A stretch of DNA of 64,000 nucleotides from Oscillospiraceae bacterium (GCA_017538965.1 JAFYHU010000015.1:62001-126000); one strand, 5' to 3'; positions 8,136-17,842 are shown, numbered from the stretch's first letter. Notes: generated by a model from the letters alone, not told the origin. Program-made: numbers and translations.

Positions 8136-9089
8136 TTAATCGATTGTGAGTACTTCATTGCTTTCCGCAAGCAGCTGATCCCCGGATTCCGTCGTCACGG
8201 CGCCCGGTTCTTCATCCCCGGTGTCGATCAGCAGTTCCTGCCCGTCCTCGGTCAGAAGCGTATCGCCGCCCTCGGTCTGGATGCCGTCACCGCCGCCGGA
8301 CGGAATGATCACCGCAGAGGCGCGGATTTTGTACACCGTCCCATCCCTTTCGAGAAACAGATAGTCCGTTTCCCGCAGCGATGAGACAGACGGCACCAGG
8401 GTCAGGTCGCCCTGCTTCCCCATAAGCGCAGCATGGATACCGCCCGATCTCACGGCGTTGCGGCTCCCGGCAACCGGCTGCTCGTCAAAGACGATCTCCG
8501 GAATGCTGTCCCGGATGGCGGCATACACACCCCCGGAGGTTACCGGGTTCGCGCTGTTCTCGGTCGGTGCGGTGTCGAATGTCAGCGTATCCTGCTTGCG
8601 CCCCAGCGCGGCATGGACGCCCCCGCTCGTGACCGGATTGCGGCTGCCCGATACCGGAGCTTCGTCGAATGTCAGCACATTCTGCTTTCCCTGCAGGGCG
8701 GTGTATATGCCGCCGCTGGTTACGGGATTGCTCCTGCCCTCGCGCGGAGAAGTATCAAATACGAGCGTATCCTGTTTCTGCTGGAAGCGCGTATACAGCC
8801 CGCCGCTCGTCACAGGATTCGCGCTTCCCTGGACTGGCGCCTGGTCAAAGACGAGGCTGTTCTGTTTCCTGGAAAGCGCGGTATGGATACCACCGCTCGT
8901 TACGGGATTCGCGCTGCCCGCTGCCGGCGCGGTGTCAAATACCAGTTTGTCCTGCTTCCTGCCCGCGGCGTCGGCGTTCGCCTTCATCCGGGCGTCGATG
9001 GTATCGAAGTTCCCGTTCAGGTCCTCAATGTTCACCAGATCGGCCCCGTCAGGCTTGATCAGTTGATAGTTCCTTGTCCTGGTCGCCAT
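8136..9089 (-). CDS. Tail fibre or spike protein with about 27-residue repeats
   Basis: The N-terminus (YQLIKPDGADLVNIEDLNGN) matches the start of many phage fibre proteins that define their own sequential domains. Six or seven repeats follow, of the form KQDTLVFDTAP then GSANPVTSGGIH. The NPVTSGG core is nearly invariant, and these repeats are known from tail-fibre shafts. The C-terminus has three LLTEDGQELL-like segments (TLLTEDGQELL, QLLAESNEVL). The start is the ATG at 9089 behind a GGTGG-type site. It is probably part of a fibre complex with the downstream 7085-8122 product. Confidence 0.8.
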   Translation of the reverse strand: MATRTRNYQLIKPDGADLVNIEDLNGNFDTIDARMKANADAAGRKQDKLVFDTAPAAGSANPVTSGGIHTALSRKQNSLVFDQAPVQGSANPVTSGGLYTRFQQKQDTLVFDTSPREGRSNPVTSGGIYTALQGKQNVLTFDEAPVSGSRNPVTSGGVHAALGRKQDTLTFDTAPTENSANPVTSGGVYAAIRDSIPEIVFDEQPVAGSRNAVRSGGIHAALMGKQGDLTLVPSVSSLRETDYLFLERDGTVYKIRASAVIIPSGGGDGIQTEGGDTLLTEDGQELLIDTGDEEPGAVTTESGDQLLAESNEVLTID

Positions 9090-9104
9090 GATCACCACCC
9101 CCTC

Positions 9105-10757
9105 TTACGCGCCGACCTGGGCATATTCCGTGTCACCGTAGGTGACGGTACCCGTGAACAGTTCCGGGAACTGCTCTTTCACTTCCTGGTACAGGGAGCT
9201 TTTCGAGTAGGTCAGATACGGTACTTTCCCGCTGTGGGTAATGCCGTCGCATCCGCTGGCCGCCGAGCCATGCTGCACGATGGTTTTCAGCACGGACAGG
9301 TCATGCGGCAGATCGTCATACCAGCACCAGGGCAGCGCCAGGATGCCGGGAATGTTCACGATGCTGTCGTCAGGGAATGTGACGTAGTTCGTGTACATGG
9401 TCTCGTCCGAAACGTCCGGCAGACCAAGCCCCGCCATCTTACGGCAGATGCCGCTTGTCGCAGAGTTGTGGCCGCCTTTCAGACCGGAATCACAGCGGGT
9501 GTAGTCCGAGGCGTTGAGCGTGAAGGTCAGCACATGGATCTGGTTGTAGGCATACAGGTTCGTGTACGGATAGTCCACGATGCTCGGTCCCGGCAGCGAC
9601 TGCGGCTTTCCATCCTTCTTCATCATGGCTGCGATGATATAGATGTCAGCTGTCGCGGAGATTGCGTTCCTGCCGTCCGCGGAAGCATAAGTCCCCGCGG
9701 GCAGCTTCATGTACGGGATATCCCCATACTGGCTGTAATCGGCAAAGGCACCTTTCTGCGCCAGGTAATCCACGATACTGCTGTAGGTGTCCGTCGGCAG
9801 ATAGTAGTCACCATCCGCCGGGATGTACGGAACGTCCTGCGGGTAGAATCCGTCCCAGAAATCAGACGGCAGGTCCGGATTGAACTGGAGCCCCAGGTCT
9901 TCGCCGATGAGCTGGCCGATCACGTCAATGGGCACGGTCATGGTCTGGACGTTCAGCAGGGTCGAACACTCATACTGGTCTCCGCCCGGCATCTGATAAA
10001 CCGCCTGGAGCGTTGTGCCATAGGGCGTCATGATCGTCCCGTTTTCCGGGTAGAATGTACAGCCCGGAGTGACTGTCACAATATCGCCGGACCGCTTATA
10101 CTTCAGCGCCACCGTCGCGCCGGTCAGGTCGAGCGGCTCTCCTTCGGCGTAGCTTGCCTTGTTGGGCATATGCGTGAAAAAGAGCTTCTCCACCGTATCA
10201 ACCGTCAGTGTGTATTCCGCGCCGTACTCAGATCCCGTCGCGGGATTGCGCCAGGTGGCCTGGATCTGCTGCGTGTCCATATGGCCGAGCAGCTCACCCG
10301 CCGCCGGATAAAAGACGACAGACGATGCGTCCACCGGCCGCACCGTCCCGTCCGTATACCGGGCGGAAAGCACCGCACCGGAAAGGTCAAGGGCGGCGCC
10401 CTCTTTTTGCGTGGGATTGCCCAGCGCCGTGAACAGAAGGGTCTCCACATCCGCGACGTCGATCTTCGTATCGGCGGTGAACTGGTTCCCGGCGTGGTCG
10501 GTATAGCTGGCGTTAATGTTCAGCTCGCCGCCGTACTGAAGGAGCGATCCTTCCTCGGGGTCATATCCGCAGACGCTCGTGATATCCGACGCGGTGCCGT
10601 CTTTGTAGTACGCCATCACCTGTCCCCCGGAAAGGGAAAGCGGTGACCCGGCATACTGCGGCGTGGGCGGGTTTCGCACCCATCCGATTTTGCTGGTGAC
10701 GGCGTTATAGCCGAAAACCACGAGGCGCGCCTGCCTTGCTGCTAATCGTAATGCCAT
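9105..10757 (-). CDS. Baseplate/tail-tip protein with bacterial Ig-like domains
   Basis: A 550-residue protein with an N-terminal phage-attachment stretch and three successive Ig-like units (bacterial group-type), each ending in a region like VDVADVETLLF or LTVDTVEKLFF. A large C-terminal domain lacks recognised motifs but contains LPAGTYASADGRNA. Ig-like domains in phage proteins are thought to aid binding to cell-surface carbohydrates. It lies between the 449-residue tail protein and the fibre gene. It is probably structural. The exact position in the virion is unknown. Confidence 0.7.
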   Translation of the reverse strand: MALRLAARQARLVVFGYNAVTSKIGWVRNPPTPQYAGSPLSLSGGQVMAYYKDGTASDITSVCGYDPEEGSLLQYGGELNINASYTDHAGNQFTADTKIDVADVETLLFTALGNPTQKEGAALDLSGAVLSARYTDGTVRPVDASSVVFYPAAGELLGHMDTQQIQATWRNPATGSEYGAEYTLTVDTVEKLFFTHMPNKASYAEGEPLDLTGATVALKYKRSGDIVTVTPGCTFYPENGTIMTPYGTTLQAVYQMPGGDQYECSTLLNVQTMTVPIDVIGQLIGEDLGLQFNPDLPSDFWDGFYPQDVPYIPADGDYYLPTDTYSSIVDYLAQKGAFADYSQYGDIPYMKLPAGTYASADGRNAISATADIYIIAAMMKKDGKPQSLPGPSIVDYPYTNLYAYNQIHVLTFTLNASDYTRCDSGLKGGHNSATSGICRKMAGLGLPDVSDETMYTNYVTFPDDSIVNIPGILALPWCWYDDLPHDLSVLKTIVQHGSAASGCDGITHSGKVPYLTYSKSSLYQEVKEQFPELFTGTVTYGDTEYAQVGA

Positions 10758-10767
10758 AGCGCCCTCC

Positions 10768-12117
10768 TTAGCCGTCCGTGATGGAATAGGTGATTTTCAG
10801 CGACTGGGAATCCGTCTTCGTGACCGGCTCCTCCAGATTGCAGATGGTGCCGATGTAGATCTGGCAGGCATCGAAATACTGATAGTACGACGTGAACATG
10901 CGCAGGTCATCGGTCACATAGCCGCAGAAATCCTTCAGGTACCAGGAGCTGGTCGTGTAGACAGCCGTGTCGCAGCAACATGTGCCATCCTCATAGATGA
11001 TACCTTTGGAGCGCCGGTTCTCCGTGCCGCCCGTCGTGGTCGTCGCCTGGAACATGAACTCCGTCCAGATGCCGCTGTCCCTGTGCGGGTAAATGCCGCA
11101 GTCCATCATCTGGAAACGCTCGATGTCCGGCGTGAACTTCCGGATCAGCGAAGTGTCGGTCAGGGATACCCTGTAGACGGATTTGCGGTCATAGCTCAGG
11201 GCATAAAGATAGCCATGCGATACGCACAGCGCCATATTGTGATAGTTCTTACTCTGGCTGGACGGATAAAGCTGCACATCCGGCAGCGTCAACGTCTGCC
11301 TGAAATCCTCGTCCTCCTCCAGCGAGAAGTGGTCAGAGGACGCTTTGAGCCTTCGCAGATACACCGTCGCGCTTCCGGTCTGGTTGCCCTGCGTGGCAAG
11401 CAGGTAAATATAACCGTCATAGTCCGGCGTAATATCCCAGTAGTTCCGGTCCGTTATGGTCTCCCCGGACAGGCTCCAGTTAAGCGCCGTCTCCTCCGCT
11501 CCCATGAACGGTGTGTTCACCCGGAGCAGATGACGGGAGAGCTTCCGTTTATAGAACGAGATCGTGGCGGTCGACTGGTAGTTGTAACTGAAATAGGCGG
11601 TGTCCGTCTCCGGGTCCATCGCCACGAAATGCCGGTAGGCAGAGCTGATCGTATTCCAGCCGTTGCACCGGTACATATGGAAAGGCGCCGCGCCGGCTTT
11701 CGCGTGGGTCAGCGCCAGGGCCGCGATCACGCCGTTGCCCTGGTTGGGCAGGAAGTTCCAGACCGTTGTGTACGTCCCGTTGCTGAAGCCGGACGCCGCG
11801 CCATCAATCGTGCCCTGCAGGCTGCTGGCGGGCGCGCCCGCTCCTCTTCCGGCACAGCCGGTCAGATGCACGCCCATCGGAAAATGGATGTTCCCGGCGT
11901 CCTCCACCAGAGGGCCGTCAAACATGAGCAGGCCGCCCAGCCCCTTTGTCCCCAGCGGCAGGAGGCTGTATTCGCTCGAATACAGGTTCAGCGTATCGTT
12001 CGAATCAATCCCGGCGCGGAACGCCAGGGCGTTGGTGAGCATGTTGTCACGCTCGGTTGTTTTGAGCTTCCCGGTTTTATGGTCGAGAAGCTCGATCTTC
12101 ACATGGCCTTTCATCAT
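10768..12117 (-). CDS. Phage tail-tip structural protein, unknown type
   Basis: A 449-residue soluble protein that begins KIELLDHKTGKLKTTERDNM, a pattern seen in phage baseplate or tail-tip proteins that carry an insertion of variable length. The rest is beta-rich with many aromatic residues (FHMYRCNGWN, WDITPDYDGYIYLL) and suggests a propeller-like or lectin-like fold. That is inference only. Its start overlaps the stop of the 590-residue tail protein by 4 bases, indicating coupling. It lies between the tail protein and the Ig-domain protein and is likely part of the adsorption apparatus. Confidence 0.6.
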   Translation of the reverse strand: MMKGHVKIELLDHKTGKLKTTERDNMLTNALAFRAGIDSNDTLNLYSSEYSLLPLGTKGLGGLLMFDGPLVEDAGNIHFPMGVHLTGCAGRGAGAPASSLQGTIDGAASGFSNGTYTTVWNFLPNQGNGVIAALALTHAKAGAAPFHMYRCNGWNTISSAYRHFVAMDPETDTAYFSYNYQSTATISFYKRKLSRHLLRVNTPFMGAEETALNWSLSGETITDRNYWDITPDYDGYIYLLATQGNQTGSATVYLRRLKASSDHFSLEEDEDFRQTLTLPDVQLYPSSQSKNYHNMALCVSHGYLYALSYDRKSVYRVSLTDTSLIRKFTPDIERFQMMDCGIYPHRDSGIWTEFMFQATTTTGGTENRRSKGIIYEDGTCCCDTAVYTTSSWYLKDFCGYVTDDLRMFTSYYQYFDACQIYIGTICNLEEPVTKTDSQSLKITYSITDG

Positions 12118-13886
12118 TCGGTTTCTCCTCCCGCGTTCTCCTCTATAGCGCCGAACATCGCCGCCAGCTCCAGCCTCACCTCTTCCGTGACGCCGAAAGC
12201 GCCGGAGCCAAGAATCGTGGCTGATGCCCGTCCGGTTATGCCGCCAATCGCCTCCGCGAGGTCGCCGTGGATGACTTCCTCCACAATGATCTCATTGCCG
12301 AAGCCCTTCTCGATCTGGCGCACACGGTTTTCCAATGCCGCGATCCTGCGCGTCAGGACGGTGAAGTCGGATTCCTCCGCCACCACGCAGGCAAGCGTGA
12401 TCTTCACTTCATGGACGCCTTCGTCCCCGCGCTGTATGTCGAAGGGCGTGGAGACTGTCAGCGTCGTGTTTCCTGTCAGTCGGTAGTCGCGGCAGCTGTA
12501 AATGAGCCTTTCATCCAGATACACGTTGGCGGTCACGATGCTGGGCTCGTCCAGGGCGTAGGTGCCCGTCCAGATGATCTCGCCGCGGGACTTGTCCGTC
12601 TGGATCTCAAACTGGGTGGCGCACACCACGGCCTCATCAGCCGCAATCGACATGTCCGCCGGGCTGTAGGCGTCCGACATCCAGAAGGTGGACGTACCCT
12701 CGATGCCCTCGTTCTGGGCGAGCAGTCCCTCGATATCTTTCGTGTACCGGCTTTTCGCCTGGTTGAGCCTGGGGTTCTCACCGACGCATTTGATATGGCT
12801 TTTCCCGTTGATGCGGTATACAATCTCCGTAATACAGGCGATCTCACCACGGGCCTGTCCGCCGGAAAGGCTGAGCACGTCCATCGGGTCGATTGCCGGA
12901 TCGCCGGGGATATCCGCCTCAAAGGGCGTATAGGTAGTAGCCGACAGGTGGTCGATGATGCCCTGCAGGATGCGGCCGCGCTCCGCGCCGGCGGCGATCT
13001 GCAAAAGAGGGTTTGTTCCGATGTTATAGATCAGCCCGTCATCCGGCTCCACCTTGTAATATTCCGTCACGCCGCCCGCGCGGTAGGTGGCGTAAAGCCC
13101 GGTGTATTTCGTGATATAGTCCGCGATCTTTGAGGAATAACGCCACGAAGCGGGTATGTCCATCACGGGCGTATTGGAAAACGGGATCACCGTCAGTGTG
13201 CCCGACCGGTCGATCTGGCAGACGCCACAGAGCACCGTTGCCACCTGGGCGATCAGATCACGGTAGGTCATATCCTCTTCCAGGTTGGTAAAGGACAGGC
13301 TCCGGTCGCCGTTTGGCATGGCCGCCACTGCTTCCTCGGACACGCCGAGCGTGACTTTGCAGGCGGCGCAGGCAAAGGAGAGCCATTCATAAGGCGTCCG
13401 GGCGGTGCCGCTGTTGACCATGCTTTTATCGAACCTCAGCATGAAGTCATAGGCCTTCAGCTGTATGATCGTGAGCGTCCTGGTCGCCTCCGATATGACA
13501 AAGCGCCCCATCGGCACCGTCTCCGGCACATACTGCACGTTCCATGCGGTCCCGGAAATGGAATCCCAGGACAAAGAGCGCAGCTCATTCCAGCGCCGGG
13601 TCTCTCTGCGGCGGAACACAAAGAAAAGGTCGATCACCGCGTCATAGAGGCTGTAGCGGTCCACGTCCAGGAACAGGGAGATATCCAGCTCGGCGGAATA
13701 CACTGAGCCAAGCTCCAGCGACGTGCTGCCCGCGCAGGAGCGCGTCAGCGTGCCGCTGCCCTTTACGATATCCTTTGTGGTAAACTCATAGACCCTTCCG
13801 GCTTTCGTGGTGATCGTCCCATACCAGTCAAACTTCCGGCTCCGGCCCCGGATGGCCTGCCTGTATTTTTCCGATACCTCATACAT
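12114..13886 (-). CDS. Tail-associated (Tal/baseplate hub-like) protein
   Basis: A 590-residue protein directly downstream of the distal tail protein gene, the usual place for the tail-tip hub. It starts MYEVSEKYRQAIRGRSRKF. The central part contains the ADYITKYTGLYATYRAG and DVLSLSGGQARGEIACITE segments typical of hub proteins in Clostridia siphoviruses. The C-terminal part includes a short predicted coiled coil (VLTRRIAALENRVRQIEKG). No peptidase motif is seen. The stop codon overlaps the next gene by 4 bases. Confidence 0.75.
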   Translation of the reverse strand: MYEVSEKYRQAIRGRSRKFDWYGTITTKAGRVYEFTTKDIVKGSGTLTRSCAGSTSLELGSVYSAELDISLFLDVDRYSLYDAVIDLFFVFRRRETRRWNELRSLSWDSISGTAWNVQYVPETVPMGRFVISEATRTLTIIQLKAYDFMLRFDKSMVNSGTARTPYEWLSFACAACKVTLGVSEEAVAAMPNGDRSLSFTNLEEDMTYRDLIAQVATVLCGVCQIDRSGTLTVIPFSNTPVMDIPASWRYSSKIADYITKYTGLYATYRAGGVTEYYKVEPDDGLIYNIGTNPLLQIAAGAERGRILQGIIDHLSATTYTPFEADIPGDPAIDPMDVLSLSGGQARGEIACITEIVYRINGKSHIKCVGENPRLNQAKSRYTKDIEGLLAQNEGIEGTSTFWMSDAYSPADMSIAADEAVVCATQFEIQTDKSRGEIIWTGTYALDEPSIVTANVYLDERLIYSCRDYRLTGNTTLTVSTPFDIQRGDEGVHEVKITLACVVAEESDFTVLTRRIAALENRVRQIEKGFGNEIIVEEVIHGDLAEAIGGITGRASATILGSGAFGVTEEVRLELAAMFGAIEENAGGETE

Positions 13887-14253
13887 CGTCCAGATCCTCC
13901 AGGGTGAAGGAAACCGTCCACAGGCCGCCGGCGCTGGTATCGTGCTTAAGGCTGACCTTGAAGCCGTCCATGTACATGATGCCGGTGGAAAGCTCCCCGG
14001 TCTCCGGGTCGCGCCATTCCACGGTAAGGAAAGGCTCCTTTTTCAGTTTCCGCAGCTTCTTCAGCCAGGTGATGGAGACAGGAATCGTGACGGAGATGGA
14101 CGGGACGCCCTCCCGGATCACATCCCGGATGGTCGTGCCCGCCTCCGTCACACCGCCGCTGTCCGCCACCACGTCGCTGTAGTCCACGGAATAGTCATCC
14201 TTCTGCACGGGCAGGGCCGTGCCATTGATCCTCAGATAAGTCAGAAATGTCAT
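13879..14253 (-). CDS. Distal-tail/tail-adaptor protein, 124 aa
   Basis: A small beta-rich protein placed between the tape measure and the hub protein, as expected for a distal tail component. The segments INGTALPVQKDDYS and VEWRDPETGELSTGIMYMDG resemble a family of short tail proteins in Clostridia phages. The start overlaps the tape-measure stop by 4 bases and the end overlaps the hub start by 8 bases, so the genes are tightly packed. No catalytic motif is visible. Confidence 0.72.
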   Translation of the reverse strand: MTFLTYLRINGTALPVQKDDYSVDYSDVVADSGGVTEAGTTIRDVIREGVPSISVTIPVSITWLKKLRKLKKEPFLTVEWRDPETGELSTGIMYMDGFKVSLKHDTSAGGLWTVSFTLEDLDDV

Positions 14254-17200
14254 GCCCTGCCTCCTGACCGCAGCGCCCTTCGCTGCTGTGCCGTGACGAT
14301 CATTTCATCGATCAGGTTTCCTCCGATATAGACGGGAATCGTGATGTTCCCGGTATCCGACGCGAGCTGCGTGTTCGAGACCGCGCTCTGGATCATGTCC
14401 ATCAGGGACGACACGCCCACCACCGCTTCCGGCCCGGCCTCCCCGCCGCCCAGCAGGCGGCTGCCGGACGCGCCGAAGATCGTCGGGCTGTTCAGGATCA
14501 TTCCGTTGTTCATGGCCTTCCTGTACCACTCCACGCTGATATGAGGGATGGAAGGCGGGTTCAGGCTGAATGATCCGGAAATGGAGAAATGCGGTAGCTT
14601 GATATGCGGCAGGCTCCAGCTGAAATTGAAGATGCTTTTCAGCTTCCCGACGATTCCCTGGACAAAGGACCACACACCGTTGAACACATTGGTGAATGTG
14701 GATTTCAGCGCGTTCAGCGCGGTGGATGCCGCCGACTTGATCCCGTTCAGCCCGGTCGTGATGCTCGTTTTCATGTTTCCGACCACCGTGGTGACGGTTG
14801 TCTTGATTCCGTTCCACGCGGTGGACGCGGCTGATTTCACGGCATTGAAAACAGTGGAGGTCGTGGACTGGATTGCCGACCAGCCGGTGGAGACTACGGA
14901 TTTTGCCCCGTCAACCGCCGTGGAAACAGCGGATTTTATGCCCGACCATACCGTAGATGCCGTGGATTTTACAGTGTTGAAAACGGTAGAAGTCGCCGTC
15001 TGGATCGCCGACCATGCCGTGGAAACCGCTGTCTGGATGCCGGAAATGATCGGGGCCAGCGCCGACTGGATGCCCGACCAAATGGTCGTGGCCACGGTCT
15101 TCACAGCTTCAAACGCCGTGGATGTCGCAGTTTTCACAGCCTCCCAGGCGGTGGAGATTCCCGTTTTGATCGCTTCCAGCGCCGTGGAAACGACCCCTTT
15201 GATCGCCTCCCACGCTGTTGTGATGATTTCTTTGCAGTTTTCCCAGATAAACTGGAACGGCAGGGTGATGATCGTGAGCGCCGTGGAGAAAAACTCCCCG
15301 ATTGCCATTACCGCGAGCTGCACGACATTTTTGATCGTCTCCCATGCCGTGGAGACAATCTCCTTCATGCCCTCCCAAAGCCCGGAGAAAAATTCCTTCA
15401 CGCCTTCCCACAGCCCCTGGAAAAACTCCACGAAGGATGTGAACGCCGCGGGCACGGTCTCGGTGAAAAACGTGGCGATTGCCTGTACCACGGTAGAAAC
15501 CGCCGTTTTGATCGCTTCCCACAGGCCGATCCAGAAATTACGGAATTCCTCGGACGTGTTCCAGAAATAGATGAAGGCGGCGACAGCGGCTGCAATGGCC
15601 GCGACGATCAGCACGATGGGATTCGCCATGATCACGCCCCACAGGGACTGCAATCCTCCCATGAGCTTTGAGCCGATGCCGATCACGCTCTGCACGCCCG
15701 ATACGATTTTCGGCGCGAAGGTCATGATCGTGCCGACCGAGGAGATCACCTTGCCCACAACGATCAGCAGCGGACCCAGCGCGGCGACAACCAGTCCGAT
15801 CTTCGCGATCGTCTCCTGCTGCGCCGGGGTCAGGGCGTTAAACTTATCGACAAGCCCCTGGATGAAAGTGGCGACCTTCTGGATCGTCGGAGCCAGAGCC
15901 TCACCGATGGAAGTGACCAGGACATCAATGGAGCTTTTCAGCTTTTCCAGCGAACCGCCGAAACCGCTCATCATGGCCTCTGCCATCTCATCCGTTGTAC
16001 CGGCGCAGCTTGACAGGGCTGCGTCCAATTCCCCGACTTCCTCCGGCGCGGTATTGATCAGCGCCAGCCACGGGGCCATCTGGTTCTTGCCGAAGATGGC
16101 GGACGCGGCGGCGATCTGCTCGGACTCGGACAGCTTGGAGAAAGCGTCATGCAGTTCCTTCTGAATCTGAACGGAGCTTTTCATCGTGCCGTCAGAATTG
16201 GTGACGGAGATGCCCAGCTTGTCCATCATCTCCGCGCCTTCCTTTGCGGGAGACACCAGTCGGGCAAGGCCGGTTTTCAGGGAGTTGGCCGCCTTATCCG
16301 CGTCGATACCATTGTTCGCCATGATGCCCATGTACAGGGCGGCATCGTTAACACTGTATCCGGCGGAAGAAAAGATCGGGGCCGCCACGCTCATGGCGTG
16401 CGACAGGCTGTCCACGTCCAGGGCGGAGTTATTACAGGCCGCGGCAAATACATCGGCGTAATGCCCTGCTTCATCGAAACTGCCGTGGAAGCCGTTGATG
16501 GTAGCGACCAAGCCGCCGGATACCGTGTCCAGGTTTCCGCCTTCACCGGCGGCGAGGTTCATGGCGGGCGCCAGGGCAGCGGCAGCCTCCTCCGCAGTCA
16601 GGCCGGCGCGGGCGAAGTTCAGCGTCGCGGTGGCGGCGTCCTTCATCCCGAAGGTGGAATTTGCCGCCGCGTCCTTCATGGCCTTGTTCAGCAGCTGCGC
16701 CTGCTCCTCGGTGTTGCCCATCGTCTTGTTGGTGAGCTGCATGGTCTTATCGACCTCGGCAAAGCTCGCCACGCCCGCAGCGCCGACGGCGGCAAGCGGC
16801 AGGGTGACGTGGGTCGTGAGCGTTTTGCCCGCGCTCTCCACCTTGCCGCCGAACTCCTTCATCTTCTCCCCGGCGGCGGCAATCTGCTGCGCCTGCACGG
16901 AGCCGAAGTTCTTATATTCCTGTTCCAGGCTCTTAAGGCTCTGCTCGGTTTCCGCGATCTCGCGCTGGAGCGCGTCATACTGCTCCTTGGACATTTTGCC
17001 GTCCGCCAGAGCCTGGTCAGCCTGTTTCGCGGCTTCCTTCAGCGTGTCCAGCTTTTCCTTTGTCGCCTTGATCTCCGTCTGCAGGGTCTTATACTTCTGG
17101 GAAAGCAGGTTCGTGTTGCCGGGGTCCATTTTCAGGAGCTTGTTGACATCCTTCAGTTTGGACTCGGTGTTTTTGATCTCGGTATTGACGTTTTTGAGGG

Positions 17201-17267
17201 CGGTTTCCAGCTTGGTGGTATCGCCGCCGATCTCGATTGTGATGCCCTTAACTCTGCCACCCGCCAA
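14250..17267 (-). CDS. Tape measure protein, 1005 aa
   Basis: This protein sets tail length. Residues 1-120 are coiled coil (TKLETALKNVNTEIKNTESK). The TP901-type core domain follows (about 165-440, with TMQLTNKTMGNTEEQAQLLN and NNGIDADKAANSLKTGL). Hydrophobic segments lie near residues 490-520 and 550-570. A long region (about 700-900) of 11-residue helical repeats follows, of the form STAWSAIQTATSTVF. The repeats also appear as a DNA-level tandem pattern at 14.7-15.3 kb. The C-terminus has NPPSIPHISVEWYRKAM, common in Clostridia tape measures. It lies between the tail chaperone and the distal tail gene. Confidence 0.96.
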   Translation of the reverse strand: MAGGRVKGITIEIGGDTTKLETALKNVNTEIKNTESKLKDVNKLLKMDPGNTNLLSQKYKTLQTEIKATKEKLDTLKEAAKQADQALADGKMSKEQYDALQREIAETEQSLKSLEQEYKNFGSVQAQQIAAAGEKMKEFGGKVESAGKTLTTHVTLPLAAVGAAGVASFAEVDKTMQLTNKTMGNTEEQAQLLNKAMKDAAANSTFGMKDAATATLNFARAGLTAEEAAAALAPAMNLAAGEGGNLDTVSGGLVATINGFHGSFDEAGHYADVFAAACNNSALDVDSLSHAMSVAAPIFSSAGYSVNDAALYMGIMANNGIDADKAANSLKTGLARLVSPAKEGAEMMDKLGISVTNSDGTMKSSVQIQKELHDAFSKLSESEQIAAASAIFGKNQMAPWLALINTAPEEVGELDAALSSCAGTTDEMAEAMMSGFGGSLEKLKSSIDVLVTSIGEALAPTIQKVATFIQGLVDKFNALTPAQQETIAKIGLVVAALGPLLIVVGKVISSVGTIMTFAPKIVSGVQSVIGIGSKLMGGLQSLWGVIMANPIVLIVAAIAAAVAAFIYFWNTSEEFRNFWIGLWEAIKTAVSTVVQAIATFFTETVPAAFTSFVEFFQGLWEGVKEFFSGLWEGMKEIVSTAWETIKNVVQLAVMAIGEFFSTALTIITLPFQFIWENCKEIITTAWEAIKGVVSTALEAIKTGISTAWEAVKTATSTAFEAVKTVATTIWSGIQSALAPIISGIQTAVSTAWSAIQTATSTVFNTVKSTASTVWSGIKSAVSTAVDGAKSVVSTGWSAIQSTTSTVFNAVKSAASTAWNGIKTTVTTVVGNMKTSITTGLNGIKSAASTALNALKSTFTNVFNGVWSFVQGIVGKLKSIFNFSWSLPHIKLPHFSISGSFSLNPPSIPHISVEWYRKAMNNGMILNSPTIFGASGSRLLGGGEAGPEAVVGVSSLMDMIQSAVSNTQLASDTGNITIPVYIGGNLIDEMIVTAQQRRALRSGGRA

Positions 17268-17291
17268 AGCTGATCCCTCCCTTCAAAACGG

Positions 17292-17456
17292 TCAAAAAGC
17301 GTCCATCTGCGCCTGCGTCCCGATCTGGGCATATGTCTCGGAGTCGTTATCGCTCTCGATGTACATGTCGTTGACCAGGCCCACGGTCAGAAGGTCCAGG
17401 TCACGAATGGATATGCCCAGCTGGACGCAGCGCAGAAGAAACAGCGGTGTCGTCAT
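17292..17456 (-). CDS. Tail assembly chaperone, downstream frame (made by -1 frameshift)
   Basis: A 54-codon reading frame (MTTPLFLLRCVQLGISIRDL..., ending MDAF) lies between the chaperone gene and the tape measure. It is likely translated mainly as an extension of the upstream protein. The upstream gene ends with the slippery heptamer A AAA AAC in the correct frame (477-483 of the 17.4-kb line, that is 17477-17483), and a -1 slip continues without a stop into this frame. Its ATG overlaps the upstream stop, so independent initiation is also possible. Chaperones of long-tailed phages classically use this switch. Confidence 0.8.
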   Translation of the reverse strand: MTTPLFLLRCVQLGISIRDLDLLTVGLVNDMYIESDNDSETYAQIGTQAQMDAF

Positions 17457-17830
17457 CCTCCGCTCGGTTCCGGGCCGTTTTTTTTAGCGGTGGACTGCGT
17501 CTGCACATTCAGCCCCCAGAGCTCGATGATCTCCGGGAGCACCTGATAGATGGAAAAGACGCTGAATTCGTCCAGCCACTCCTCGGCGGTGTCCGGGAGC
17601 GACGGGTCGGCGTGCTTCGCCATCAGGTACGCGATATTCTCAAAGGTCTCCAGCGAGAACAGGTCAAGGTTGCTGTCCTCGGCGCTGTTATCGTTCAGCG
17701 CCTTCTCCAGCTTCATCAGGTCCTTGAAAATGTCGCGCCCGTATTTCACGCGGTAAATCCGGGGAATGGCGGCGGATGCCTTGAAAGGCACCTTTTTGCC
17801 GTCAATCTCCACTACTTTGGTCATGCTCAT
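17453..17830 (-). CDS. Tail assembly chaperone, upstream product
   Basis: A 125-residue protein beginning SMTKVVEIDGKKVPFKASA, followed by helical segments (LMKLEKALNDN, WLDEFSVFSIYQVLPEIIEL). It belongs to the gpG-like chaperones that coat the tape measure during tail assembly. The gene ends with eight A residues followed by C on the coding strand, giving the frameshift site that produces the longer form. AGGAGG precedes the ATG. It is located between the major tail protein and the tape measure, as expected. Confidence 0.88.
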   Translation of the reverse strand: MSMTKVVEIDGKKVPFKASAAIPRIYRVKYGRDIFKDLMKLEKALNDNSAEDSNLDLFSLETFENIAYLMAKHADPSLPDTAEEWLDEFSVFSIYQVLPEIIELWGLNVQTQSTAKKNGPEPSGG

Positions 17831-17842
17831 ATCCGCCCCTCC

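Noticed and set aside
3084..10646. Very long open frames on the plus strand (for example 3084-4919 and 8433-10646)
   Set aside because: They lie opposite well-supported leftward phage genes, have no ribosome binding sites or recognisable domains, and arise from GC-rich third positions.
14700..15300. Tandem DNA repeats as a possible repeat array
   Set aside because: They encode the 11-residue helical repeats of the tape measure protein.
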